A DNA stretch of 64,000 nucleotides from Serinicoccus sediminis (GCF_004153545.1 NZ_SDVA01000002.1:183829-247828), one strand, 5' to 3'. Positions 9,127-18,852 are shown, numbered from the stretch's first letter. Notes: generated by a model not told the origin, from the letters alone. Program-made: numbers and translations.

Positions 9127-9762
9127 ATGCGGATAGCGGTTCTCGGGGCCACCGGACGGACGGGACGACCGTTCGTCGAGCTGGCCCTGGCAGGCGGGCA
9201 CGAGGTGACGGCGCTCGTGCGTTCTCCGCACAAGCGGTCCCTGCTGCCCGCAGGTGTCGACGTGGTCGACGGCGACGCGACCGACCGGGCGGCCCTCGAG
9301 CCGCTGGTCGCGGGCTGCGACGCCGTGGTCGACCTCCTGGCGCCCGAGCGCGGTGGGCTCCCCGACCTGCGCCGGCAGGTGGTGCCCGGACTGGTGGCGG
9401 CGATGCGGGCGGGTGGGGTCCGGCGCCTCCTCCTGCTCACCGGTGCGGGGGTCCGCGTCCCGGCCGACACCCCGAAGGTCGCCGACCGGCTCATCGTGGG
9501 GGTGATGAGGCGGGTCGCGGCGCAGACGTTGGAGGACGCCGAGCAGGCGGTCGCTGCGCTCACGAGCCACGACGACCTCGACTGGACGGTCGTCCGGGCG
9601 CCGCGGCTCCTGGACGGTGACCCGACCGGCCGGGCGCGGACGTTCCCCGGCGTCGGTCGGGGGTCGTCCACCTCCGTCCGCCGTGCGGACCTCGCCCGCT
9701 GGCTGCTGGAGGAGGTCGAGCGACCGGCCTGGGTCCACCAGCACCCGGTCGTGACCTCGTGA
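9127..9762 (+). CDS. NAD(P)-binding Rossmann protein (atypical SDR)
   Basis: A 211-residue atypical SDR/NmrA-like protein. The N-terminal nucleotide motif is GATGRTGRPF, followed by VVDGDATDRAAL and RLLLLTGAGV. It is shorter than catalytic SDRs, like the NAD(P)H-binding flavin-reductase/azoreductase-related group. It may sense NADPH or reduce a small substrate. It is the first gene after the MarR operator and overlaps the next gene by 4 nt (GTGA), so both are likely one MarR-controlled operon. Confidence 0.85.
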   Translation: MRIAVLGATGRTGRPFVELALAGGHEVTALVRSPHKRSLLPAGVDVVDGDATDRAALEPLVAGCDAVVDLLAPERGGLPDLRRQVVPGLVAAMRAGGVRRLLLLTGAGVRVPADTPKVADRLIVGVMRRVAAQTLEDAEQAVAALTSHDDLDWTVVRAPRLLDGDPTGRARTFPGVGRGSSTSVRRADLARWLLEEVERPAWVHQHPVVTS

Positions 9763-10628
9763 GCCCCCGCCCCGTCCTGGTCGTGGGGGCCACCGGTCGG
9801 GTCGGTGGCGCCGTCCTCGCGTCCCTGCGCTCGCGGGAGGTGCCGGTCCGGGCTCTCGTGCGGGACCCCCGGGCCCTGACGGCGTGCGAGGCCGGCCTCG
9901 AGGTAGGACGGCTGGACCTGCGGGACCCCTCCACGTTCGCCGACGCGGTGGCCGGGGCCGGCAGGCTCTTCCTGGTGCGGCCCCCCGCCATCGCCCGCGT
10001 CGGGCCCACCGTCAACGCGTTCGTCGACGCCGCCGTCGGCGCTGGGATCGACCACGTCGTCCTCGCCTCGGTGGCGGGGGCGGACGACAACCGCCTCGTC
10101 CCGCACCACCGCATCGAGACACACCTGCGGGCGGCCGGGGTGGCCCACACCCTGCTGCGGCCCGGGTTCTTCGCGCAGAACCTCACCGGCCCCTACCGGC
10201 AGGACATCCGTCATGACGACCGCCTCTACGTCCCGGCCGGGCAGGGCCGGGTGGCCTTCGTCGACGTCCGCGACCTCGGCGAGGTGGCGGCGCAGGTGCT
10301 CGAGGACCCCACGGGCCACGTGGGTGCGGCCTACGAGCTGACCGGGCCGGAGGCGGTCACCTTCGACGAGGTCGCCGCCCTGCTGTCGGACGCACTGGGT
10401 CGGCCCGTCCGGTACGAGCCCGCCACCGTGGTCGGCTACGCCCGTCACCTGCGTCAGGGCGGGCTGCCGCTGACCCAGACGCTGGTGCAGACGGTGCTGC
10501 ACGTGGGTCTGCGCCGGGGTGACGCCGCCGCGGTCGACCCGACGTTGGGCCGGCTGCTCGGCCGTCGGCCCCGCACGGTGGCCGACGTCATCGCCGACCA
10601 CACCCACCTCTGGCGACCGGAGGACTGA
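9759..10628 (+). CDS. NmrA-family NAD(P)-binding protein
   Basis: A 289-residue NmrA/QorB-like protein. The motif GATGRVGGAV begins at residue 9, with DLRDPSTF, VVLASVAGAD and LLRPGFFAQNL further on. It ends with a helical substrate lobe (EAVTFDEVAALLSDALGRPV). Such proteins bind NADP and act as quinone reductases or redox sensors. The GTG start overlaps the upstream stop, indicating translational coupling with the other Rossmann protein. Confidence 0.85.
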   Translation: MSPRPVLVVGATGRVGGAVLASLRSREVPVRALVRDPRALTACEAGLEVGRLDLRDPSTFADAVAGAGRLFLVRPPAIARVGPTVNAFVDAAVGAGIDHVVLASVAGADDNRLVPHHRIETHLRAAGVAHTLLRPGFFAQNLTGPYRQDIRHDDRLYVPAGQGRVAFVDVRDLGEVAAQVLEDPTGHVGAAYELTGPEAVTFDEVAALLSDALGRPVRYEPATVVGYARHLRQGGLPLTQTLVQTVLHVGLRRGDAAAVDPTLGRLLGRRPRTVADVIADHTHLWRPED

Positions 10629-10644
10629 CCCGCGCCGGGACCCC

Positions 10645-11844
10645 TCAGGCCAGGGTGCGGGGCCGTGAGCCGTGGCGGCGCTCGCGCGCCATCGCCAGCA
10701 GCCCCAGGACCGGGCCGGGCAGGAGCAGCCACGCGACCGCGGCGCCGAGACCGGCATACGTGGTGGAGACCAGCAGGATCGACCCGGCGCTGAGGGCGAA
10801 GCCGAGGCTGTTCTGGATCGCCAGGGCACTGCCGACGAGGTCCTGCGGGCAGGCGCGGGCGCTGAGCGCCGAGAACTGCGGGGAGTCGGTGATGACCGCG
10901 ACGCCCCAGACCAGCAGCACCGCGAGCACCAGCCAGGTCGGTCCGCCCGAGAGCAGCGGGTATGCCGCGCACACCAGCCCGGAGACCGCGAGCGCCGTCG
11001 CGGCGACCCGCCCGCTGCCCCAGGTGGACGACAGCCGGCCACCGACCACGCAGCCGACCGCGCCGACCGCGATGACGACGAAGGACCAGCCGGGGACGAG
11101 GCCGCCGGCGGACGACGCGTCGGCCAGCGCGTCGGCGACGAGCAGCGGCACCAGCGTCCAGAAGGCGTACAGCTCCCACATGTGGCCGAAGTAGCCGAGC
11201 GAGGCGAAGCGGTAGTCGGACACCGTGAAGGCGCGCAGCACGGCGCCCCAACGCAGCCCGCCGGGCGCCCCCCGCGGCAGGTGCGGGCCGTCCCCCAGGT
11301 GCAGGACCAACGCCGCCGCGACGAGGGCGAGGACCGAGGACGTGAGCATCACCTGGGCCCAGTCCAGGCCGACGCCGGCGGCGCGGATGCCGTGCGGCAG
11401 CGCCGTGCCGAGGGTGAGCATCCCGACCAGCCACCCCAGTGTCGCCCCGGCCCGGCCCGGGTCCCAGGAGACGACCATCTTCATCCCGAGCGGGTAGACC
11501 CCCGCCAGGGTCACACCGGTGAGGAAACGCCACACCATGCCCTCGGTGAGGTCCGAGGCGAGCAGCGCGAACCCGGCGTTGGTCAGGCCGGCCACCAGGG
11601 CGGACACCGCGAAGACCCGGCTGGCGCGGAACCGGTCGGCCAGGCTGGACACCGCCATGAGGATGGTGCCGAGCGCGAACCCCAGCTGCACCGCCAGGGT
11701 CAGCCTCCCGATGCCCACCGCGTCCAGGCCCCACTCGACCCGCAGCCCGTCCGCCGCGCTGTTGGCGCTGAACCACACCGAGGTCCCGAGCAGCATCGCC
11801 AGGACGATCGTGGCGACGGCGCGCCGTGGGGAGGTGTGGGCCAT
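10645..11844 (-). CDS. Major facilitator superfamily transporter
   Basis: A 399-residue integral membrane protein with about 12 hydrophobic segments. An MFS loop 2-3-type signature ([11 protein letters not shown]) is visible near residue 70. The N-terminus [18 protein letters not shown] has a positive-inside start. A conserved acidic/basic pair occurs in helix 5 ([10 protein letters not shown]), as in CynX/NNP-like transporters. No substrate can be assigned. It is convergent with the NmrA gene and divergent from the YCII/sigma-factor pair. Confidence 0.88.
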   Translation of the reverse strand: MAHTSPRRAVATIVLAMLLGTSVWFSANSAADGLRVEWGLDAVGIGRLTLAVQLGFALGTILMAVSSLADRFRASRVFAVSALVAGLTNAGFALLASDLTEGMVWRFLTGVTLAGVYPLGMKMVVSWDPGRAGATLGWLVGMLTLGTALPHGIRAAGVGLDWAQVMLTSSVLALVAAALVLHLGDGPHLPRGAPGGLRWGAVLRAFTVSDYRFASLGYFGHMWELYAFWTLVPLLVADALADASSAGGLVPGWSFVVIAVGAVGCVVGGRLSSTWGSGRVAATALAVSGLVCAAYPLLSGGPTWLVLAVLLVWGVAVITDSPQFSALSARACPQDLVGSALAIQNSLGFALSAGSILLVSTTYAGLGAAVAWLLLPGPVLGLLAMARERRHGSRPRTLA

Positions 11845-12035
11845 GGGGCGACCCTAGGTGGTGGCCGGGGCAGGCTCGGCTGGCGCGAGGTGCGAGACCC
11901 GGCAACGCCCCCTTGCGGTGCCGGGTCGGCGGTCGCAGACTCGACCCGGCGGACCGGTGTCGAGATCGCGGTGCCGGCTCCGTCCCCCGGGCAGATGGCG
12001 GCCATCGGGGCCGGCACCGACACCAGGAGGACCTG

Positions 12036-12455
12036 ATGGCCAAGTACCTGCTGCTCAAGCACTACCGCCGCAGCTCCGGGCCCGACCCGCTGCCCGGCAC
12101 CGACGTGCCGATGGACCGGTGGACCGAGCAGGAGGTGGCCGACCACCTGCGGTTCATGGACGACGTCGCCGATCGGCTCCGGGAGCGCGGCGAGTTCGTG
12201 GACGGGCAGGCGCTCGCCCCCGAGGGCACCTTCGTGCGGCACGGCGGCGAGGGCAGACCCCCGGTCACCGACGGGCCGTTCGCCGAGACCAAGGACCTCA
12301 TCGCGGGCTGGATGGTCATCGACGTCGACTCCGAGGAGCGGGCGCACGAGGCCGCGGCGGAGCTCTCGGCCGCCCCCGGCGCGGGCGGCGAGCCCATCTG
12401 CGAGTGGCTCGAGGTGCGCCCCTTCCTCACCCGCACCCCGGCGACCGACGCCTGA
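12036..12455 (+). CDS. YCII/DGPF-domain protein
   Basis: A 139-residue ferredoxin-like YCII-related protein. The family signature is present as VTDGPFAETKDLIAGW (about residues 80-95), preceded by RGEFVDGQALAP. CAGGAGGACCTG precedes ATG 12036. These small proteins are encoded beside ECF42-type sigma factors in many actinobacteria, and exactly this arrangement follows here. Their biochemical role is unproven; a regulatory partner or a small enzyme are both possible. Confidence 0.88.
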   Translation: MAKYLLLKHYRRSSGPDPLPGTDVPMDRWTEQEVADHLRFMDDVADRLRERGEFVDGQALAPEGTFVRHGGEGRPPVTDGPFAETKDLIAGWMVIDVDSEERAHEAAAELSAAPGAGGEPICEWLEVRPFLTRTPATDA

Positions 12456-12466
12456 GCGGTCCGGGC

Positions 12467-13606
12467 GTGGAGGACCTGCTGCGACAGCTGGGGCCGCGGG
12501 TCCTGGGTGTCCTCGTCCGGCGTGGGGCGGACTTCGCGTCGGCCGAGGACGCCGTGCAGGAGGCCCTGATCGAGGCGGTCGACCGCTGGTCGGAGGGTAT
12601 GCCGTCCGACCCGCAGGCGTGGCTGGTCACCGTCGCCTGGCGGCGGTGGCTGGACCACGTCCGTTCCGAGACGGCACGGCACCGGCGTGAGCGCGCGGAC
12701 CTCGCGGAGCCACCCCCGGGGCCCACCGAGCAGGCCGACGACACGCTGCGCCTCCTCTCCCTGAGCTGCCACCCGGCGCTCAGCCCGGCCTCGGCCGTGG
12801 CGCTCACGCTGCGGGCCGTGGGCGGCCTCACGACCCGGCAGATCGCCGAGGCCTACCTCGTGCCGGAGACGACGATGGGCCAGCGGATCAGCCGGGCCAA
12901 GCGCACGGTCGCCGAGCACGGCCTGGCACCCCAGGAGGCCCGCGACCTGAACCGGGTCCTGCGCGTCCTCTACCTCGTCTTCAACGAGGGCTACCAGGGC
13001 GAGGTCGACCTCGCGGCCGAGGCCGTGCGGCTCGCCCGGGAGCTGGCCCGGCAGACGGGCGACCCGGAGGCGGTCGGCCTGCTGGCGCTCATGCTGCTGC
13101 ACCACGCGCGCCGCGCCTCCCGCTTCGAGGAGGACGGTTCGCTGGTGACGCTGGCCGACCAGGACCGGTCGCTCTGGGACACCCGGCTCGTCGCCGAGGC
13201 GGTCGACCTGCTGCAGGGCGCGCTCGCGGCGGACCGGCTAGGCGAGTTCCAGGCCCAGGCGGCCATCGCCGCCCTGCACGCCGACGCACCCAGCGCGGAC
13301 GAGACGGACTGGCCGCAGGTGGTCGGCTGGTACGACGAGCTGCTCGCCCTCACGGACAGCCCGGTGGTGGCGCTCAACCGGGCGGTGGCCGTGGGCGAGG
13401 CCGACGGGCCGCAGGCGGGGCTGCGGGCCCTGGCGGACGTGCCTGACGGCATACCCCGTCGGGAGGCGGCCCACGCCCACCTGCTCGAGCGGGCCGGGGA
13501 GCCGGCGCGTGCCGCGGCGCTCTACGCCCGTGCCGCGGCCCGGGCGAGCAGCACGGCCGAACGCGACCACCTGACGCGGCAGGCGGCCCGGCTGCGCCGG
13601 CGATAA
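12467..13606 (+). CDS. ECF42-type RNA polymerase sigma factor with C-terminal extension
   Basis: A 379-residue ECF sigma factor. Region 2 is at about residues 5-70 (DFASAEDAVQEALIEAV). Region 4 is at about 90-145 (LTTRQIAEAYLVPETTMGQR). A roughly 230-residue helical C-terminal domain (LNEGYQ-like VFNEGYQGEVDL, then TPR-like repeats) is the hallmark of ECF42. This group has no dedicated anti-sigma and is linked to DGPF/YCII genes, as here. The GTG at 12467 is the only start that keeps region 2 intact; no clear ribosome site is seen, and coupling to the gene 11 bp upstream is likely. Confidence 0.9.
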   Translation: MEDLLRQLGPRVLGVLVRRGADFASAEDAVQEALIEAVDRWSEGMPSDPQAWLVTVAWRRWLDHVRSETARHRRERADLAEPPPGPTEQADDTLRLLSLSCHPALSPASAVALTLRAVGGLTTRQIAEAYLVPETTMGQRISRAKRTVAEHGLAPQEARDLNRVLRVLYLVFNEGYQGEVDLAAEAVRLARELARQTGDPEAVGLLALMLLHHARRASRFEEDGSLVTLADQDRSLWDTRLVAEAVDLLQGALAADRLGEFQAQAAIAALHADAPSADETDWPQVVGWYDELLALTDSPVVALNRAVAVGEADGPQAGLRALADVPDGIPRREAAHAHLLERAGEPARAAALYARAAARASSTAERDHLTRQAARLRRR

Positions 13607-13633
13607 CGCGCTCGGACGCTGCGCGGAGGACCG

Positions 13634-13659
13634 TCGGACGGCGCCACCGGCGCGTCCGA
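13634..13659 (+). terminator. Possible terminator hairpin after the sigma factor gene
   Basis: TCGGAC-G-GCGCC, a 3-nt loop ACC, then GGCGC-GTCCGA form an 11-bp stem with one bulged G, 28 bp after the stop. There is no T-run, so it may be an intrinsic terminator of the high-GC type or only a stable hairpin. Confidence 0.45.
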
Positions 13660-13732
13660 GGTACGGTCCACGACGGCTGGCGTGAGCGCCGGACCGCCGA
13701 GACGAGCAGCACGGACGAGCACAGGAGGAAGC

Positions 13733-14749
13733 ATGCGCGGAGCAGTCATCCACGGACCGGGGGACATCCGGGTGGAGGACCGGGAGGACCCCACCGTGAC
13801 CGAGCCCACCGACGCCGTCGTCCGCACGGTCGCCGCCTGCGTCTGCGGGTCCGACCTGTGGCCCTACCGCGGGATCTCGCAGGTGGCCGAGCCTCGGCCC
13901 ATCGGCCACGAGTTCGTCGGTGTCGTCGAGCAGACCGGGTCGCAGGTGTCGACCGTGCAGGCGGGGGACGTCGTGGTCGGTGGCTTCCTGCACAGCGACA
14001 ACACCTGCCCGGTCTGCCGGGTCGGCCAGCACGCCAACTGCCAGAACGGCGGTGGGTATGCCGGGTGCCAGGCCGAGCGCATCCGCATCCCGAACGCCGA
14101 CGGGACGCTCCTGGCCACCCCCGGCCGGCCCGACGACGACCTGGTCCCGAGCCTGCTGGCCCTCTCCGACGTCATGGGGACCGGCTGGCACGCCGCGGTC
14201 TGCGCCGGGGTGCGCGAGGGCGGGAGCGTGGTCGTCGTGGGTGACGGCGCGGTGGGCCTGTGCGGCGTGCTCGCGGCGCGCGTCATGGGCGCCGAGCGGA
14301 TCATCGCCATGAGCAGGTACGAGGACCGGCAGCGGCTGGCCCGGGAGTTCGGGGCCACCGACGTCGTCGCCGAGCGCGGCGACGAGGGGGTGGCCGCCGT
14401 CCGCGAGCTGACCGACGGGATCGGCGCGGACGCCGTGCTCGAGTGCGTCGGCACCCAGGACTCCGTGGTCCAGGCGCTGCAGTCCGCGCGTCCGGGTGGG
14501 ATGGTCGGCTGGGTCGGCGTCCCGCACGTGACCGACATCCCGCAGGAGCACATGTTCTACCGCAACGTGGGGCTGCGCGGGGGGATCGCGCCGGTGCGCG
14601 CCTACCTCCCCGACCTGCTGCGCCTGGTGCTGGACCGGGAGATCGACCCGGGCCGGGTCTTCGACCTGGAGCTGCCCCTGGAGCAGGCCGCCGAGGGGTA
14701 TGCCGCGATGGACGAGCGGAGGGCGATCAAGGCGTTGCTCCGACCCTGA
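13733..14749 (+). CDS. Zinc-dependent medium-chain alcohol dehydrogenase
   Basis: A 338-residue MDR enzyme. The catalytic zinc ligands are Cys38 (CVCGSDLWPYRG) and His59-Glu60 (IGHEFVG). The structural zinc lobe is partly degenerate: Cys92, Cys95 and Cys103 are visible, but the usual third Cys of the knuckle is missing. Cofactor motif VVGDGAVGLCG. CAGGAGGAAGC precedes ATG 13733. Relatives act on broad alcohols or aldehydes, and some are glutathione-independent formaldehyde-type. It is upstream of, but about 140 bp away from, the tetronate operon; membership is not established. Confidence 0.9.
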   Translation: MRGAVIHGPGDIRVEDREDPTVTEPTDAVVRTVAACVCGSDLWPYRGISQVAEPRPIGHEFVGVVEQTGSQVSTVQAGDVVVGGFLHSDNTCPVCRVGQHANCQNGGGYAGCQAERIRIPNADGTLLATPGRPDDDLVPSLLALSDVMGTGWHAAVCAGVREGGSVVVVGDGAVGLCGVLAARVMGAERIIAMSRYEDRQRLAREFGATDVVAERGDEGVAAVRELTDGIGADAVLECVGTQDSVVQALQSARPGGMVGWVGVPHVTDIPQEHMFYRNVGLRGGIAPVRAYLPDLLRLVLDREIDPGRVFDLELPLEQAAEGYAAMDERRAIKALLRP

Positions 14750-14782
14750 GCCGCCGCTGCTCGCCGATCCCCGGTGATCTTC

Positions 14783-14819
14783 TGCGCAGACTGCGCACAA
14801 CTATCGCTTGATCTGCGCA
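14783..14819 (+). promoter_or_regulatory. Triple TGCGCA repeat upstream of the GntP operon
   Basis: TGCGCA occurs at 14783, 14792 and 14814. The outer two lie in the longer related contexts TGATCT-TC-TGCGCAG and TTGATC-TGCGCAG. The repeats sit 70-106 bp ahead of the gntP start, where a promoter is expected. They are the best candidate operator for the DeoR regulator encoded within this operon. Confidence 0.5.
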
Positions 14820-14888
14820 GGCTGGCCTGGCAGACTCGCGGATGGCCTCGGCAGTGCCGCCCGGGCCAGCGCACCCAGGAGAGTCATC

Positions 14889-16424
14889 GTGGACATTCAG
14901 CTGCTGCTCGCCCTCGTCGCCGGCATCGCGACCATCATCGTGCTGGTCCTGCGGACCAGGCTCGACGCCTTCATCGCCCTCCTGGTGGCCTGCGTGGTCA
15001 CCGGGATCCTGGCCGGCCAGGAGCTCACCGGGATCGTCGGGTCCATCACGACCGGCTTCGGCACGACGTTGGGCAACATCGGCATCGTCATCGGCCTCGG
15101 CGTCGCCATCGGCAAGATCCTCGAGGTCTCCGGCGCCGCCGACGCCCTGGCCCGGGCCTTCCTGCGGGCCTTCGGCCGGGGACGTGAGGAGTGGGCCCTC
15201 GGATCCGTGGGGTCGCTGGTCTCGATCCCGGTCTTCTGCGACAGCGGCTACGTCATCATGAACCCGCTCGCCCGGTCCATCGCCCGGGTCAAGCGCGGAG
15301 GCTACGTGGCCCTCGCCCTGGCCCTGGGCTGCGGCATGACGCTGACCCACCACATGGTCCCGCCCACCCCCGGCCCGCTCGCCGCCACCGGCATCCTGGG
15401 CGCCGACCTCGGCCTGGTCATCGTCACCGGGCTCGTCTTCACGGTCATCCTGCTGCCGGTCGTCGTGGTCTACGCCCGGTGGATCGGCCCGACGCTCGAG
15501 GACCACATCGTTCCCGAGGTCCGCAACGCCGTCTACCCGCACCTGGCCACGGTCGGGTCGGACCGGTCGACCGGCGGCCCGGGCTCGCGCCGGGGGTCCG
15601 GTGGGGACCGGCACGGCACCGAGGCCGGCCGCCGGGAGGACGACCACGACCTGCAGGCCGAGGACCAAGAGGTCCAGACCTACGACCCGGAGACCTACTT
15701 CGGTGAGCCGCCGGCCGGCGAGGAGCACCGTCGCGTGGGCGCGCTGCTGGGCTCCCTGCCGTTGGCGATCCCCCTCGTCCTCATCGTGGCCAACACCGTG
15801 ACCGCGGCCGTCGACCGGAACCAGCAGGGGACGCTCGCGGGCGACTACGAGGCGAGCGACTGGACGGCTCCCTTCGCCTTCCTCGGCAACCCCGTCGTGG
15901 CTCTCGTCATCGGCGCCATCCTGGCCGTCTACGTCCTGCTGCCCCGCTGGACCCCCAGGGGCAAGGTGCAGGGCTGGTTGGCCGAGGCGGCCGCGTCCGC
16001 GGGTCTCATCCTGCTCATCACCGGTGCGGGCGGCGCGTTCGGGCAGGTCCTGCGCGACTCCGGCGTGGGCGACGCGCTCGCCGAGGCCATCGCCTCCACC
16101 GCGCTCCCGGCCTTCCTGGTGCCCTTCGTCATCGCGACGGTCGTCCGTATCGCCCAGGGATCCGGCACCGTCGCCATGATCACCGCCGCCTCCGTCACCG
16201 CACCCCTGGTCGACACCCTGGGGGTGGACCCCGTCGTCGCAGTCCTGGCCTGCACGGCCGGGTCGATGGTCTTCAGCTACTTCAACGACTCCTACTTCTG
16301 GGTCGTCACCCGCTTCACCGGCCTCGAGGGGACGGCCGCCCTCAAGGGCTGGTCGGGCATCACCACCGCGGTCTGGGTGGCGTCGATCCCGCTGCTGTTC
16401 GTGCTCAACCTCGTCATGGGCTGA
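14889..16424 (+). CDS. GntP-family sugar-acid permease
   Basis: A 511-residue integral membrane H+ symporter of the gluconate permease family, with about 12-13 hydrophobic helices. Typical motifs are SIPVFCDSGYVIMNPL, THHMVPPTPGPLA and QGSGTVAMITA. A charged cytoplasmic loop of about 90 residues (about 215-305, Gly/Arg/Asp-rich) is longer than in E. coli GntP. The start is GTG 14889 behind AGGAGAG. Genes downstream (DUF1537 kinase, PdxA2) imply the cargo is a four-carbon sugar acid rather than gluconate. Confidence 0.92.
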   Translation: MDIQLLLALVAGIATIIVLVLRTRLDAFIALLVACVVTGILAGQELTGIVGSITTGFGTTLGNIGIVIGLGVAIGKILEVSGAADALARAFLRAFGRGREEWALGSVGSLVSIPVFCDSGYVIMNPLARSIARVKRGGYVALALALGCGMTLTHHMVPPTPGPLAATGILGADLGLVIVTGLVFTVILLPVVVVYARWIGPTLEDHIVPEVRNAVYPHLATVGSDRSTGGPGSRRGSGGDRHGTEAGRREDDHDLQAEDQEVQTYDPETYFGEPPAGEEHRRVGALLGSLPLAIPLVLIVANTVTAAVDRNQQGTLAGDYEASDWTAPFAFLGNPVVALVIGAILAVYVLLPRWTPRGKVQGWLAEAAASAGLILLITGAGGAFGQVLRDSGVGDALAEAIASTALPAFLVPFVIATVVRIAQGSGTVAMITAASVTAPLVDTLGVDPVVAVLACTAGSMVFSYFNDSYFWVVTRFTGLEGTAALKGWSGITTAVWVASIPLLFVLNLVMG

Positions 16425-16427
16425 CCG

Positions 16428-17753
16428 GTGGCCCGCGTCCTCGTCGTCGCCGACGACCTCACCGGGGCCAACGCCTGCGCCGCGGGCTTCGCCCGTGCCG
16501 GTATGCGTGCCGTCACGCTCGGTCAGAGCGACCCCGCGGGCACCGTGGCCGAGTTCCACCCGAGGTTCGACGTGGTCGTCGTCACGACGGAGTCGCGGCA
16601 CGCCCCACCGCACCAGGTGCGTGAGCGGGTCCACGAGGTCGTGCGGGCCGGGTGGCCGGTGGACCTGCTCAGCACGCGCATCGACACGACGCTGCGGGGC
16701 AACGTCGGGATCGCGACCGAGGCGATGCTGACGGTGGCCCGGCAGGTGTCCGACCGTCGGGTGGTGGCGCTGTGCATGCCCGCCCACCCCGACGCGGACC
16801 GGGTGACCGTCGAGGGCCACCAGCTCCTGCGAGGGATGCGGCTGGAGAGCACCGAGCTGGCACAGGACCCCCGCGCCCCGGTCGACACCTCGGACGTCGC
16901 CGAGGTGCTGTCACGCTCCACGGACCTGACCGCCCGCCACCTGCCGCTGCGGGTGGTCACCGGCTCGGAGGACGAGCTGGCCGCCACGGTCCGCGAGCTG
17001 GTGGACCAGCAGGTCGACGTCATCGTCGCCGACGCCATGACCACCGAGCACCTCGACCGGGTCGCTGCGGCCGCTGCCTCCGCCGGGGACGACCTGCTGT
17101 GGGTCACGGTGGACCCCGGCCCGGGGGCGGCGGCGATGGCCTCCGCGCTCGGTCTGCGGAGCGCCCATGTAGCCGGGTCCCTGCTCGCCGTGTCGGGATC
17201 GGCCACCGAGCTGACCCGCCAGCAGCTCGCCCGTCTCGTCGCCGAGCGCACCTGTCACGTCGTGCGGCCCCGGACGACGGGGGACTCGGTCGTCCCCGAC
17301 GTCGACGCGACGGTGTCGCTGGTGCGGGAGGCGCTCGAGGCGGCCGAACCGGGAGCCGTCGTCCTGCTCGCCACGGTGATGGACGGCAGCGAGGTGCGCA
17401 GCATCTCGGCCGCTGAGGGCGCCGAGCTGCCCGCCGCGCTGGGGCGCATCACGCGCCGCGTCCTGCAGGAGACCAGGATCGACGGCCTCTACACCACCGG
17501 GGGCGACATCACGGCGGCCGTCCTCGAGGAGCTGGACGGCCAGGGCCTGGAGATCGAGGACGAGGTCGTCCCGCTCGCGGTCGCCGGGGAGATCGTGTCC
17601 GGACCCTGGGCAGGCCTGCCCATGGTCACCAAGGGCGGTCTCGTCGGTGACGCGGAGACGACGCTGCTCTGTCTCGACCGGCTGGCCGGCATGGCCAGGG
17701 ACCGCCTGCGCTCGGTCCGCACCGCCACCTCGCACGAGCGCGCGAGACGATGA
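16428..17753 (+). CDS. Four-carbon acid sugar kinase (DUF1537 family)
   Basis: A 441-residue kinase of the DUF1537 family, which phosphorylates D-threonate, D-erythronate or 3-oxo-tetronates. The N-terminal substrate domain starts ARVLVVADDLTGANACA, with STRIDTTLRGNVG and MPAHPDADR. The C-terminal nucleotide-binding domain carries TTGGDITAAVLEEL and MVTKGGLVGDAETT. It starts 4 bp after the permease stop. Paired with PdxA2, the kinase product would be oxidised to DHAP, the DtnK/PdxA2 route known for D-threonate. Exact substrate specificity cannot be read from sequence. Confidence 0.9.
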   Translation: MARVLVVADDLTGANACAAGFARAGMRAVTLGQSDPAGTVAEFHPRFDVVVVTTESRHAPPHQVRERVHEVVRAGWPVDLLSTRIDTTLRGNVGIATEAMLTVARQVSDRRVVALCMPAHPDADRVTVEGHQLLRGMRLESTELAQDPRAPVDTSDVAEVLSRSTDLTARHLPLRVVTGSEDELAATVRELVDQQVDVIVADAMTTEHLDRVAAAAASAGDDLLWVTVDPGPGAAAMASALGLRSAHVAGSLLAVSGSATELTRQQLARLVAERTCHVVRPRTTGDSVVPDVDATVSLVREALEAAEPGAVVLLATVMDGSEVRSISAAEGAELPAALGRITRRVLQETRIDGLYTTGGDITAAVLEELDGQGLEIEDEVVPLAVAGEIVSGPWAGLPMVTKGGLVGDAETTLLCLDRLAGMARDRLRSVRTATSHERARR

Positions 17754-17805
17754 CCCCGACGACACTGACGACCTCGCACCACCGCATACAAGGAGATGAG
17801 TTCGC

Positions 17806-18852
17806 ATGAGCACCACCCCGGTCCTCGCACTGACCGTCGGTGACCCCGTGGGCATCGGCCCGGAGATCACCGCCTCGACCCTGGCCGAGTTCGCCGGGAC
17901 ACCAGATCACCACGGGATCGCCGTCGGCGACCGCGTCGCCCTCGAGCGGGCGGTGCAGGTCCTGGGTCTGGACGTCGAGGTGCGGGTGGTGTCCGACTGG
18001 TCGACCCCGTCCGCGGGCGAGGGCACCATCGACGTCTTCGACATCGGCGTCCTCGAGGGCGACATGCCGGAGTGGGGCTCGGTCGACGGCCGGGCGGGCC
18101 GGGCCGCGATCACCGCCATCGAGGTCGCGACGCGCGCCGCCATGGACCAGGAGATCGACGGGATCGTCACCGGCCCCATCAACAAGGAGGCCATCTGGGC
18201 CGCCGGGAGCGAGCACCTGGGACACACCGAGATGCTCGGGGAGCTCACCGGCGTGACCAAGCAGGACACGATGTTCGTGGTCCGCGACGAGGCCGAGGGA
18301 GCCCACCACCTGCGCATCTTCTTCGCCACACGGCACCTGTCGCTGCGCAAGGCCCTCGACGCCATCACGCTGGACTCACAGGTCGACTCGATCATGCGGG
18401 CGTACCGTGCCCTCGAGGTCTTCGGGGTCGAGAACCCGCGGCTCGCGACCGCCGCCATCAACCCGCACGGGGGCGAGAACGGCGCCTTCGGCGACGAGGA
18501 GATCGAGATCCTCCGCCCGGCCGTCGCCGCGGTCGCCGAGAAGGGTCTGGAGGTGGCCGGCCCCATCCCCGCCGACTCGGTCTTCCACCACGGCCTCACC
18601 GGCCGCTACGACGGGGTGCTCTCGCAGTACCACGACCAGGGTCACATCGCCGCCAAGACCTACGACTTCGACGGCACCATCTCGGTCACCGTGGGGTTGC
18701 CCATCCTGCGCACCTCCGTGGACCACGGCACCGCCTTCGACATCGCCGGCCAGGGCAGGGCCGACCACGGCACCATGCGGTCGGCCTACCTCGCCGCGGT
18801 CGACTACGCTCCGTTCGTCACGGGTATCCGGGAGGAGTACCTCCCCCGCTGA
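17806..18852 (+). CDS. pdxA2: PdxA2-type 4-phospho-tetronate 3-dehydrogenase
   Basis: A 348-residue NAD-dependent decarboxylating dehydrogenase of the PdxA family. Motifs: VGDPVGIGPEIT at the N-terminus, TGPINKEAIWAAG, LGHTEMLGELT, INPHGGENGAFGDEE (metal and substrate ligands) and SQYHDQGHIAAK. PdxA proper works in vitamin B6 synthesis. A copy next to a DUF1537 kinase is characteristic of PdxA2, which oxidises 4-phospho-D-threonate or 4-phospho-D-erythronate to dihydroxyacetone phosphate. AAGGAGATGAG precedes ATG 17806. Confidence 0.9.
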   Translation: MSTTPVLALTVGDPVGIGPEITASTLAEFAGTPDHHGIAVGDRVALERAVQVLGLDVEVRVVSDWSTPSAGEGTIDVFDIGVLEGDMPEWGSVDGRAGRAAITAIEVATRAAMDQEIDGIVTGPINKEAIWAAGSEHLGHTEMLGELTGVTKQDTMFVVRDEAEGAHHLRIFFATRHLSLRKALDAITLDSQVDSIMRAYRALEVFGVENPRLATAAINPHGGENGAFGDEEIEILRPAVAAVAEKGLEVAGPIPADSVFHHGLTGRYDGVLSQYHDQGHIAAKTYDFDGTISVTVGLPILRTSVDHGTAFDIAGQGRADHGTMRSAYLAAVDYAPFVTGIREEYLPR

